Shown: one piece after another, positions 35,423-42,919 of the stretch | How the letters are laid out: the number at the start of each line of letters is the position of its first letter | How positions within the stretch are numbered: the first letter of the stretch is position 1 | DNA from: Wylensekiella montiformis | GTDB lineage: Bacteria; Bacillota; Negativicutes; Selenomonadales; Selenomonadaceae | Direction: 5' to 3' | NCBI RefSeq assembly: GCF_009697385.1 | Contig: NZ_VUNL01000002.1 | Coordinates: forward strand, 186,001 to 250,000 | Length of the DNA: 64,000 nt | Made by a program: the position numbers and the translations under genes | The notes under the pieces: model-generated | The model's database searches: none | The model's input: the letters and a program-made list of their open reading frames with translations, nothing else | Told to the model about the DNA's origin: nothing

Positions 35423-36427
35423 TTAGTCCTCCTTCGCCCATTTCATGATGCAGGACGCCCAGGTCAGGCCTGCACCAAAGCCGGCCAGAGCCAGCACATT
35501 GCCTTTTTTGAAGCGGCCTGCGTGAGCCGCCTCTGCCAGCGCCACAGGAATGGACGCAGCTGACGTATTGCCATAATTGCCAATATTGACGATAACCCTA
35601 TCCATCGACAGGTTCAACCGTTTGGCTGCCGCCTGAATAATACGGATATTCGCCTGATGGGGAACCATCCAGTCGATTTCTCCCTTGTCCATACCAGCTT
35701 TTTGCAGGGAAGCTTCCACGGTTTTTCCCATGATCCTGACCGCGAAGCGGAATACGGCCTTGCCGTCCATGTGAATAAAATTCATCCGCTGGTCAAGCAT
35801 CTCATGCGTCACAGGATGCAGGCTGCCGCTGGCGGGAATATCGAGAAAATCCGCGCCGGATCCATCGCTGCCGAGATCAAAGCTCTGCACACCCAGCCCG
35901 TCCTCTACCGCACCATAGACTGCCGCACCGGCACCATCGCCGAACAGGATACAGGTATTGCGGTCCGTCCAGTCCACGACCTTGGAAAGCGTCTCCGCAC
36001 CGATGACCAGAATCTTGCGGTACATCCCCGTTTCAATAAACTGGCAGGCAATCGCCGAGCCATAGACAAATCCGGAACACGCCGCCGACAGATCAAACGC
36101 TCCGGCATGCACAGCGCCAAGACGATGCTGCAGCACACAGGCCGTTGAAGGAATAATCCGGTCCGAAGTCAGCGTAGCAACAAGGATGAGATCCAGATCT
36201 GCCGGATCAACCTTTGCATCCTTCAAAGCCATACAGGCGGCGCGATAAGCCAGTTCCGAAACCGGCATATCGTCCGGTGCCACATGGCGCTGATGAATTC
36301 CGGTACGCTCAACGATCCAGGCATCATTCGTGTCCACCATCCGTTCCAGATCCGCGTTGGTCACCACCTGCTCCGGCGCTGCCCAGCCCGTTCCCAGTAT
36401 TCCGGCACTATTTTTTTTCTCCGTCAT
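35423..36427 (-). CDS. fabH: Beta-ketoacyl-ACP synthase III (FabH)
   Basis: Starts fatty acid synthesis by condensing acetyl- or branched acyl-CoA with malonyl-ACP. The 334-residue product has catalytic Cys in DLSAACSGFVYG, His in MVPHQANIRI and Asn in IGNYGNTSAASIP. It starts at ATG 36427 inside the end of plsX (20-base overlap) with AAGGAG upstream. Substrate choice, straight or branched, cannot be read from sequence. Confidence 0.97.
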   Translation of the reverse strand: MTEKKNSAGILGTGWAAPEQVVTNADLERMVDTNDAWIVERTGIHQRHVAPDDMPVSELAYRAACMALKDAKVDPADLDLILVATLTSDRIIPSTACVLQHRLGAVHAGAFDLSAACSGFVYGSAIACQFIETGMYRKILVIGAETLSKVVDWTDRNTCILFGDGAGAAVYGAVEDGLGVQSFDLGSDGSGADFLDIPASGSLHPVTHEMLDQRMNFIHMDGKAVFRFAVRIMGKTVEASLQKAGMDKGEIDWMVPHQANIRIIQAAAKRLNLSMDRVIVNIGNYGNTSAASIPVALAEAAHAGRFKKGNVLALAGFGAGLTWASCIMKWAKED

Positions 36428-37436
36428 TCGTCAATATCTCCTCCTTTGCCAGCGCATCGCGGATATGATCGAGAACATTACCGTTGACATAATCATTCGC
36501 GACTCCGATAGCACTGCAGATCGACTTGGCGTTGGATGACCCATGACTGATGATGCAGACACCATTGACTCCCAGCAGCGGTGCTCCGCCGTATTCCGAA
36601 ACGTCCAGACGCTTGCCGAGCTTCTTCAACGCCGGCATGAGCAGGAAAGCACCCAACTTCGCCAGAACACCACTCTCCCGGATTGCCTCTTTAATCAGCT
36701 TCATGATGGTTTTGGCCAGTCCCTCTGCAAATTTTAGCACAACATTGCCAACAAATCCATCACAAATTACAACATCAAAATTCCCCTTGGGGATATCGCG
36801 CCCTTCGGCATTGCCGCAGAAATTGATCGTATGCATGGCCTTGAGCAGCTGATACGTCTCCTTTGCCTGCTCGTTTCCCTTCGTTTCCTCTTCACCGATA
36901 TTCAAAAGGCCTACTTTCGGTGCCTTTATGCCAAATACATATTCCGCATAAATAGCGCCCATCATCCCGCTCTGAACCAAATGAACCGGACGAGAGTCCA
37001 CATTGGCCCCAGAATCCAGAAGCATGGTAACCCCTTTCGGGGTCGGGATCGGCGTAGCAATCGTCGGTCGGCCGATCCCCCGAATCCGCTTGAGAATCAG
37101 CTGCGCTGCCGTAACGGCTGCTCCCGTACTGCCGGCGGAAAGCACCGCATCGCATTCGCCTTCCTTGACCAGCCGTGTAGCCACAACAATCGAAGAGTCC
37201 TTCTTCATCCGCACGGCGTCGGCCGGATGCTCCCCCATCTCGATGACTTCCGAAGCATGATGTATGCGGATTCCCAGCTCTTCCCAGCCCCGTTCGCGAC
37301 GAAGCACCTCACGGATCCGCGGCTCATCACCGACCAGCACGACCTCACAATGATATTTTCTGGCGGCGCGCACGGCGCCGAACACAATCTGTTCCGGTGC
37401 GAAATCGCCGCCCATTGCATCCACTGCAATTTTCAT
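36408..37436 (-). CDS. plsX: Phosphate acyltransferase PlsX
   Basis: Makes acyl-phosphate from acyl-ACP, the donor for phospholipid synthesis by PlsY. The 342-residue product begins MKIAVDAMGGDFAPEQIV and has LSAGSTGAAVTAAQLIL, LDSGANVDSRP, NIGEEETKGNE and CDGFVGNVVLKFAEG, all PlsX landmarks. ATG 37436 follows AGGAG. It sits between fapR and fabH, as in Bacillus. Confidence 0.97.
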   Translation of the reverse strand: MKIAVDAMGGDFAPEQIVFGAVRAARKYHCEVVLVGDEPRIREVLRRERGWEELGIRIHHASEVIEMGEHPADAVRMKKDSSIVVATRLVKEGECDAVLSAGSTGAAVTAAQLILKRIRGIGRPTIATPIPTPKGVTMLLDSGANVDSRPVHLVQSGMMGAIYAEYVFGIKAPKVGLLNIGEEETKGNEQAKETYQLLKAMHTINFCGNAEGRDIPKGNFDVVICDGFVGNVVLKFAEGLAKTIMKLIKEAIRESGVLAKLGAFLLMPALKKLGKRLDVSEYGGAPLLGVNGVCIISHGSSNAKSICSAIGVANDYVNGNVLDHIRDALAKEEILTNDGEKK

Positions 37437-37449
37437 ACGCTCACTCCTC

Positions 37450-38010
37450 TTACTTCTCACCCCACGAAACCATGATGAATTTCGCGCGGAAAACTTCCTG
37501 AGTGTCATTATGGGTCTTTACCCACACAAAATATTTATTCCCCCGTACACGGACAATTTCCGCCTTGGCAATCAGTTTTTCCCCTACATGAACAGGCACT
37601 TTGTATTTGACATTCGCTATACCGGTAACGGCCATCGGTGCATCGATAATGGCCAAAGCCAGAGAATTGGCCTGGGAAAACATGTAATGCCCCTTGGCAA
37701 TCTTCGTCTTGGCAAAGACCATATCATCCGTAATCCGCAGCAGCGAGATGCCCGAGCGGCCGAGCTCCAGATCGATGAGTTCACCGACCACTTCGCCGCT
37801 CTGGATCGATTTTACCTTGTTCTGCGCATGCTCTGCCATTTTTCGAATGCGGCCACGCAACTCCGGTATGCCAAGCTCCAGACGATCCAGACGAATCGTC
37901 TGGACACTGACCTCCAGCTGACGGGCCAATTCTTCATCAGTCAGAAACGGTTTTTTCTGAACCTGCTCCAAAAGCAACTGATGCCGTTCCTTTTTCTTGA
38001 CTCTTGCCAT
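37450..38010 (-). CDS. fapR: Fatty acid and phospholipid biosynthesis repressor FapR
   Basis: FapR represses lipid genes and is released by malonyl-CoA. The 186-residue product has an N-terminal DeoR-like helix-turn-helix (LTDEELARQLEVSVQTIRLDR, then LELGIPELRGRIR) and a C-terminal hotdog thioesterase-like domain (MFSQANSLALAIIDAPMAVT, KYKVPVHVGEKLIAKAEI) that binds malonyl-CoA. It leads the fapR-plsX-fabH cluster and has a matching operator just upstream, so it is probably autoregulated. Confidence 0.96.
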   Translation of the reverse strand: MARVKKKERHQLLLEQVQKKPFLTDEELARQLEVSVQTIRLDRLELGIPELRGRIRKMAEHAQNKVKSIQSGEVVGELIDLELGRSGISLLRITDDMVFAKTKIAKGHYMFSQANSLALAIIDAPMAVTGIANVKYKVPVHVGEKLIAKAEIVRVRGNKYFVWVKTHNDTQEVFRAKFIMVSWGEK

Positions 38011-38046
38011 CTCTGCACCCCCTGACACGGATTGTCCGACGCACCA

Positions 38047-38065
38047 TTAGTACCAGCTACTACAA
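38047..38065. promoter_or_regulatory. FapR operator
   Basis: TTAGTACCAGCTACTACAA closely follows the Bacillus FapR box TTAGTACCTAGTCTTAA, with TTAGTA and TACTA half-sites facing each other. It lies just downstream of the fapR promoter, where binding would block transcription of the whole fab operon. Confidence 0.78.
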
Positions 38066-38081
38066 TCTCATATAATGGTCT

Positions 38082-38110
38082 ATTATAAAGGGTATGTCAC
38101 AAAAATGCAA
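38082..38110 (-). promoter_or_regulatory. Promoter of the fapR-fab operon
   Basis: Minus strand TTGCAT, 17 bases, TATAAT. The FapR operator starts about 17 bases downstream of the -10. Confidence 0.65.
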
Positions 38111-38220
38111 GTACCGGATTCCGCTGAAATCGGCAGAAATACCCGGCGTACGCGCGGGTATAAGCCATTTCTTTCTATATATATGATAGACAGGTACAGG
38201 GAAAAACGCTGAAAACAAAT

Positions 38221-38253
38221 AAAAGAAGCAGGACAAACGAACGTCCTGCTTCT
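38221..38253 (-). terminator. Intrinsic terminator after rpmF
   Basis: Minus strand AGAAGCAGGAC-GTTCGTTT-GTCCTGCTTCT followed by TTT. It insulates yceD-rpmF from fapR. Confidence 0.88.
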
Positions 38254-38263
38254 AAGTCTCCCT

Positions 38264-38443
38264 TTACTCTGCGGCCTTGACCACTTCTTTACCATCATAA
38301 TAACCACATTCCGGGCATACATGATGAGGCATCTTCGGCTCGTGGCACTGCGGGCAAGAAACAAACCCCGGTGCCTCCAGTTTCCAGTTTGCGCGGCGCT
38401 TATCGCGGCGTGCTTTGGACATTTTACGCTTTGGTACTGCCAT
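38264..38443 (-). CDS. rpmF: 50S ribosomal protein L32
   Basis: A 59-residue basic protein of the large subunit. It begins [20 protein letters not shown] and carries a zinc-ribbon form of L32 with CPQC and CPEC ([20 protein letters not shown]), so this is the zinc-binding C+ version. ATG 38443 follows AAGGAGG. It lies directly downstream of yceD, the standard pairing in bacteria. Confidence 0.97.
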   Translation of the reverse strand: MAVPKRKMSKARRDKRRANWKLEAPGFVSCPQCHEPKMPHHVCPECGYYDGKEVVKAAE

Positions 38444-38483
38444 GTCGGATACACCTCCTTAAATCGCTGGTTCCTATAGGACC

Positions 38484-38981
38484 TTACTTTTTGTTCAATA
38501 ATTGCTGTAATGCTGCCATGCGCGGATCCGGAACAAAGCGATCGCAGCCGCAATCGCCTTCATTCAGATTATGGCCGCACACAGGACAAAGCCCCTTGCA
38601 GTCAGGCTTGCAGATATTACTGAGCGGCTGAGATGCGATCAGAGTATCCCGAACCAGCGTCCGGATATCGATCATATCCCCTTCAAATACGTTAACCTCT
38701 TCCTCATCGTCCGCTTCGCGGGCGAAATCTTCCGAAAAGGGCTGGGACTGTGCATTCCGGCACTCCGTCAAACACCGGTCGCAGACAAATGTCTTAACGG
38801 CCTCTATCGTTCCCGTCACACGCCAGCATGAACCCGTATACACCACAGTTCCAACAATCTGGATCAGTCCGTCAAACGCATACTCCCCGCTCCGAATCTC
38901 CAGCTCCTCAGCCGTCGTCGAAAAAGAAAACGGAAGCCTCTGACCCGGATTGCGATTTAATTCAGCAATATTAACCTTCAT
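38484..38981 (-). CDS. YceD family protein (DUF177)
   Basis: A 165-residue protein of the YceD/DUF177 family, encoded next to rpmF throughout bacteria and tied to large-subunit rRNA or ribosome maturation in other species. It has the first Cys pair CDRCLTEC (about 73-80), an acidic central segment (DDEEEVNVFEGDMIDI) and the second group CKGLCPVCGHNLNEGDCGCD near the C-terminus. Start ATG 38981. It has a perfect consensus promoter and is followed by L32. Exact function is not proven. Confidence 0.9.
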   Translation of the reverse strand: MKVNIAELNRNPGQRLPFSFSTTAEELEIRSGEYAFDGLIQIVGTVVYTGSCWRVTGTIEAVKTFVCDRCLTECRNAQSQPFSEDFAREADDEEEVNVFEGDMIDIRTLVRDTLIASQPLSNICKPDCKGLCPVCGHNLNEGDCGCDRFVPDPRMAALQQLLNKK

Positions 38982-39000
38982 TCAGCATCAACCTCAATTT

Positions 39001-39029
39001 ATTATAACGGTCGTCCTTATGTTTGTCAA
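39001..39029 (-). promoter_or_regulatory. Consensus sigma-A promoter of yceD-rpmF
   Basis: Minus strand TTGACA, 17 bases, TATAAT, perfect in hexamers and spacing. The -35 box overlaps the larC stop codon. Confidence 0.92.
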
Positions 39030-40270
39030 TCCAGACCGCCCTTCTCATATGGTTCACCCCCGATGCGTGCATGAAACGCATGAATCGCTTCCCGCTGAAC
39101 GGCCTTCAGCGGAACATTGTTTTTTCGGGCCAGCTGACAGCAGTCCTCATATTCCGCCGATACCTGCGTCAGCTGTCCATGCCAGGCGCTGACTTTGCAG
39201 TGTACAGGACCGAAGCGTGTTTCAACGACAGCCATATGACGCGCGGCTTCCAGTCTGGCATCAATCGGAATAACCCGGATTCCGATGCTCGTTGTCTCCC
39301 GAAACAACAGATCCGCACAGGCCTCCCGGCAGGAGGAATCCACCAGAACCGAGAGCTGATGGGCCGGCCGGTTTTTTTTCATAAAAATCGGCGTTGTCCA
39401 GACATCCAGTGCGCCTGCATCCAATAATTTTTCATAAAGGTATCCGTAAATCTGAGGATTCATATCATCGATATTCGTTTCCAAAAGAACGGGCTCTTTC
39501 TTTGCCTGTCCCCGATACTCCCCGAGATAAACGCGGAGAACATTGGGAAGCTCCAGCTCCCATGTCCCCGCGCCATAAGAAATGGATTGAACAGCAAATC
39601 CATCCGGCAGAGAAGCACTGTAGTCCGCCAGCGCGGTGACCAGAGCGGCGCCGGTCGGCGTCGTCAGTTCTTTTTCCGCGCCATAACAAAAACGGGGCCA
39701 CTGCCTGAGAAGATCCGCAACAGCCGGCGCAGGAACCGGCATGATGCCATGCGCGCAGCGTACAAAACCGCTGCCAGTATTGAGCCGTGATGCAAAGATG
39801 CGTTCCACGCCGAGATATTCCAGACACCATGCCGTCCCGATGATGTCCACAATAGAATCCACTGCGCCAACCTCATGAAAGGCCACCTCGTCCGAAGGCC
39901 GTCCATGTACACGTCCCTCCGCCTCCGCAATGGCCTGAAACACAGTCAAAGCGTTTTCGCGTACACGCGAAGGCATCCCGGCCTGATCGATCATTCGCCG
40001 GATATCCTTCATCGTTCGATGCACATGCGTCTCATGTTCATGATGCCCGGACCGGTGCTCTGCCGTCTCCGGCAGGACCACTTCCACATAAACGGAACAA
40101 ATTCCATTGCGCCGGACCTCTTCTGCCCGCATCACAAACGCATCTGCTCCCAGCGGCAGTTCCCGGAGTTTTTCTTCCAGCCAGGAAGCCGGTACACCGG
40201 CCTGAATGAGCGCCCCCAGCATCATATTGCCGCTGATCCCCGAAAAGGCATCCAGATATATTGCCTTCAT
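39026..40270 (-). CDS. larC: Nickel pincer cofactor biosynthesis protein LarC (DUF111)
   Basis: LarC inserts nickel into the pyridinium-dithiocarboxylate nucleotide cofactor of lactate racemase-type enzymes. The 414-residue product begins IYLDAFSGISGNMMLGAL and has HHEHETHVHR, HEVGAVDSIVDIIG, TPTGAALVTALADY and LETNIDDMNPQIYGYL, typical of the family. In Lactobacillus plantarum larC is read as two frames joined by frameshifting; here it is one frame. It starts four bases after the larB stop. larA and larE are not in the window. Confidence 0.92.
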   Translation of the reverse strand: MKAIYLDAFSGISGNMMLGALIQAGVPASWLEEKLRELPLGADAFVMRAEEVRRNGICSVYVEVVLPETAEHRSGHHEHETHVHRTMKDIRRMIDQAGMPSRVRENALTVFQAIAEAEGRVHGRPSDEVAFHEVGAVDSIVDIIGTAWCLEYLGVERIFASRLNTGSGFVRCAHGIMPVPAPAVADLLRQWPRFCYGAEKELTTPTGAALVTALADYSASLPDGFAVQSISYGAGTWELELPNVLRVYLGEYRGQAKKEPVLLETNIDDMNPQIYGYLYEKLLDAGALDVWTTPIFMKKNRPAHQLSVLVDSSCREACADLLFRETTSIGIRVIPIDARLEAARHMAVVETRFGPVHCKVSAWHGQLTQVSAEYEDCCQLARKNNVPLKAVQREAIHAFHARIGGEPYEKGGLD

Positions 40271-40274
40271 TCTA

Positions 40275-41033
40275 TCACCTCATACGATTGATCTTGCTGG
40301 CCAGAACTCCGGCGCCGAATCCATTGTCAATATTCATAACGGATACCCCCGATGCGCAGCTGTTCAGCATGGAAAGGAGCGCTGCCAGACCTTGAAAGGA
40401 CGCGCCATAACCGACGCTCGTAGGCACGGCAATAACCGGTTTATCGGTCAGTCCGCCCACCACGCTGGCCAGGGCTCCTTCCATTCCGGCAATGACGATG
40501 ATCACACGAGCTTCTCGGATTTCCGGCAAATGGGCAAACAATCGATGAATGCCGGCAACACCGCAGTCATAGCAGGTTTTGACACAATTCCCCCAGAGAT
40601 ACGCCGTCAGACGGGCTTCCTCCGCCACAGGAATATCGCTGGTCCCCGCAGTCAGAATAAGGATTGGACGGGAAGGGTCCCGATCCAGTGAAGTATCACG
40701 GTCCACATAGATCATGCGGGCCGTTTCATCGTATACAACCTGAGGCAGCCGCCTGTGAACAAACTGATACATTTCCCGGTCAGCCCGCGTCGCCATCAGG
40801 TTCCCCCTGCTCCGCTGACAAAGGGACTGCATGATAGAACTCACCTGCTCTTTGGTTTTCCCCGCTGCATAGATCACCTCGGGAAACCCCTGACGCAATT
40901 CGCGATGATGATCGACTTCTGCAAAACCCATATCCTCAAATGGAATACTGCGAATCTGATGAACGGCTTCCTCTTCCGTCATATCTCCTGCCTTATAGCG
41001 CCGCAGCAAATCTTGAATATCCGGCTCCGTCAT
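40275..41033 (-). CDS. larB: Nickel pincer cofactor biosynthesis protein LarB
   Basis: LarB carboxylates nicotinic acid adenine dinucleotide, the first step toward the nickel pincer cofactor. The 252-residue product has an N-terminal helical region (IQDLLRRYKAGDMTEEEAVH, FAEVDHHRELRQGFPEVIY) and a C-terminal PurE-like domain (TAGTSDIPVAEEA, VIAVPTSVGYGASFQGLAALLSML, NIDNGFGAG). ATG 41033 with GGGGGG upstream is chosen over a 45-residue longer frame. A GC-rich hairpin (41060-41089) lies in its leader. Confidence 0.93.
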   Translation of the reverse strand: MTEPDIQDLLRRYKAGDMTEEEAVHQIRSIPFEDMGFAEVDHHRELRQGFPEVIYAAGKTKEQVSSIMQSLCQRSRGNLMATRADREMYQFVHRRLPQVVYDETARMIYVDRDTSLDRDPSRPILILTAGTSDIPVAEEARLTAYLWGNCVKTCYDCGVAGIHRLFAHLPEIREARVIIVIAGMEGALASVVGGLTDKPVIAVPTSVGYGASFQGLAALLSMLNSCASGVSVMNIDNGFGAGVLASKINRMR

Positions 41034-41059
41034 GCTTTTTTCCCCCCGATCTTCCGCCG

Positions 41060-41089
41060 GCGCTGGAGCAGGGTCTCCCGTTCCAGCGC
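41060..41089 (-). other. Leader hairpin upstream of larB
   Basis: Minus strand GCGCTGGA-AC-GGG-AGA-CCC-TGC-TCCAGCGC: an 8-bp outer stem and 3-bp inner stem between the upstream terminator and the larB start. No known riboswitch was recognised. Confidence 0.45.
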
Positions 41090-41128
41090 GAAAAAAAGCA
41101 GACCGCGTTTTTTCGCGCCTGCCTTTTG
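41087..41128 (-). terminator. Intrinsic terminator after the coiled-coil gene
   Basis: Minus strand GCAGGCGCG-AAAAAA-CGCGGTCTGC followed by TTTTTTT. Confidence 0.75.
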
Positions 41129-41133
41129 ATTGT

Positions 41134-41706
41134 TCACTGTTCCGCCGGAGCCATCTCCCCGCCGGCATTCTGCTGAGCCTGCCGGGCCGCCTGCTGATTC
41201 ATCTGCTCCTTGGCCTGCTGAAGCACGCTGAGCGCCTGCTGAAGACCTGCTTCCGCCTGGCGCACCCCCTGAAACGTTCCGTTCACATGCGAAATCAACT
41301 GATCAAACACCTGATTGGCATAAGCATCGGCATCATTTTGCAGCTGCGCAGCGTTTTTCCTCGTGCGTTCCATAATCTCACGCTCCTGCTGCTGCGTCTG
41401 CTGCAGGATGGTTTTGGCCCTATCCTTGGACTGCTGTACGATCTCGCTCTCCTCGGTCATACGATTCGCATATTGTTTGGCTTCCTTACGAATCCGCTCC
41501 GCTTCCTTCTCCGCTTCATGCAGAATCTTATCCCGCTGTTCCACGATCTCATTGGCCCGCCGGAGTTCCTGCGGCAGATCCTTACGAAGTTCCTCGACGC
41601 AGCGGATGAGTTCCTGATCGTTGACAAACGTTTTTTCTGTAAAAGGCAGCCGGGTCGCCCCCACCACCATATTTTCCAACCTCGTCAGAGTATCGCGTAC
41701 CGACAT
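41134..41706 (-). CDS. Coiled-coil protein, ATP synthase subunit B/H-like
   Basis: A 190-residue, strongly charged protein that is nearly all predicted coiled coil, with repeated Glu/Lys/Arg/Gln heptads from about residue 35 to 120 (RRANEIVEQRDKILHEAEKE, then ERIRKEAKQYANRM) and a Gln/Ala-rich tail. It resembles stalk-type subunits of V/F-ATPases in composition only; no catalytic motif is visible. It lies seven bases downstream of coaD, so it belongs to the rsmD-coaD unit. Function unknown; DivIVA-like scaffolds are another possibility. Confidence 0.7.
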   Translation of the reverse strand: MSVRDTLTRLENMVVGATRLPFTEKTFVNDQELIRCVEELRKDLPQELRRANEIVEQRDKILHEAEKEAERIRKEAKQYANRMTEESEIVQQSKDRAKTILQQTQQQEREIMERTRKNAAQLQNDADAYANQVFDQLISHVNGTFQGVRQAEAGLQQALSVLQQAKEQMNQQAARQAQQNAGGEMAPAEQ

Positions 41707-41713
41707 ATTCCGC

Positions 41714-42202
41714 CTACTTCCTTTCTTTTTCTTTCATTTCTGTAAACGCCTGCTCGACACATTCCGGCACCAAACCGCGGAGCCGCCCCTGAAAACTGTA
41801 CAGTTCCCGAACACCGGAAGAACTGATAAACGAATATTCCGGGCGCGTCAGCAAAAAGACCGTATCAATATCCGGGTCCAGATGGCGTATCATATACGCT
41901 TCGTTTTCCTCATATTCCAAATCCTTCACAGAACGCACGCCACGAACAATAATGCTGGCATCATGCTGCTTCATAAAATCCGTAAGCAGGCCGGAAAACG
42001 ACAGGACATATACATTGGGCAGATGCTTCACGGACTCCCGCAGCAGCTCCACCCTTTGTTCTACGGGAAAAAACGCTTTTTTCTTCTGATTATGGAACAC
42101 GCAGACAATCAGCTCGTCAAACATCCGGCTGGCCCGCTCGAAAATATCTATATGCCCGTTGGTAACCGGATCAAAGCTTCCTGAACATACCGCCCGCTTC
42201 AT
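41714..42202 (-). CDS. coaD: Phosphopantetheine adenylyltransferase (CoaD)
   Basis: Fourth step of coenzyme A synthesis. The 162-residue product has the nucleotidyltransferase motif CSGSFDPVTNGHIDIFERA, VRGVRSVKDLEYE and FISSSGVREL. Its start overlaps the rsmD stop (ATGA). The rsmD-coaD pair is conserved in Firmicutes. Confidence 0.97.
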   Translation of the reverse strand: MKRAVCSGSFDPVTNGHIDIFERASRMFDELIVCVFHNQKKKAFFPVEQRVELLRESVKHLPNVYVLSFSGLLTDFMKQHDASIIVRGVRSVKDLEYEENEAYMIRHLDPDIDTVFLLTRPEYSFISSSGVRELYSFQGRLRGLVPECVEQAFTEMKEKERK

Positions 42203-42777
42203 GAACCCGCCTCCTCAAGATAGGCACGCCATTGAAAAAAACTCAGCTGCGTCGTGTGTCCGTAGCGCCGGTTCATCACCCGTACCAGCCGATGCAGCGA
42301 TGGGACCTCCATCTCATCAGCGCCATGTTCCACGACCATTATCCCCCGCCGATCCATCAGCCCATCCGACTGATCGATTGCGGTCAGAGCCTGCTCCCAT
42401 AGTCCGCGATGGTAAGGCGGATCGCAAAAGATCAGATCGAACCGGCGCTGCTGCGCGGCCATTTGCGCCATGGCCGCAAAAACATCGCCGCTATAAACCG
42501 ATACCCGATCCTGCAGATGCGTCAGCACAGCATTCGAGCGAATCAATGCTGCGGTAGACCGATCGACGAACACAGCGGACGATGCCCCCCGGGACAATGC
42601 TTCCAGCCCGAGATTTCCCGTCCCGGCAAAAAGATCCAAAACACAACGATCCTGAACCTTTCCGCCCAGAATATTAAACAAGGATTCCTTCACCCGGTCG
42701 GCCGTCGGCCGGGTCGTCTCCTGTCCTCTCGGTGTTTTCAGACGACATCCTCGGGCCGAACCCGTGATGATTCTCAT
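42199..42777 (-). CDS. rsmD: 16S rRNA (guanine-966-N2)-methyltransferase RsmD
   Basis: Methylates G966 of 16S rRNA with S-adenosylmethionine. The 192-residue product starts MRIITGSARGCRLKTPRG and has RPTADRVKESLFNIL, the SAM-binding LDLFAGTGNLGLEALSRGA and the catalytic FDLIFCDPPYH motif. It is divergent from the DUF4127 gene and has its own promoter. Confidence 0.96.
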   Translation of the reverse strand: MRIITGSARGCRLKTPRGQETTRPTADRVKESLFNILGGKVQDRCVLDLFAGTGNLGLEALSRGASSAVFVDRSTAALIRSNAVLTHLQDRVSVYSGDVFAAMAQMAAQQRRFDLIFCDPPYHRGLWEQALTAIDQSDGLMDRRGIMVVEHGADEMEVPSLHRLVRVMNRRYGHTTQLSFFQWRAYLEEAGS

Positions 42778-42822
42778 GGCGTCACTCCATCCCGCAATGA
42801 AAAGCTTACAGCAAACAGCTAT

Positions 42823-42851
42823 ATTCTATCATACTTTCCCCGAATAGTGAA
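42823..42851 (-). promoter_or_regulatory. Promoter of rsmD-coaD
   Basis: Minus strand TTCACT, 17 bases, TAGAAT (nine of twelve positions). Confidence 0.5.
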
Positions 42852-42861
42852 CCGTCCTTAT

Positions 42862-42869
42862 GTTATAAT
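42862..42869 (+). promoter_or_regulatory. Extended -10 element for the DUF4127 gene
   Basis: TGTTATAAT-type extended -10 without a convincing -35. Transcription would begin near 42876, leaving a 44-base leader before the TTG start and arguing against an ATG at 42881. Confidence 0.5.
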
Positions 42870-42919
42870 AAGAAAAGAAAATGGCGTTCAGTCATCGGAT
42901 TCCATCAGGAGGATTTTCT

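Noticed and set aside
41060-41089. Nickel-cobalt riboswitch before larB
   Set aside because: The hairpin is too short and lacks the four-way junction of the NiCo class.
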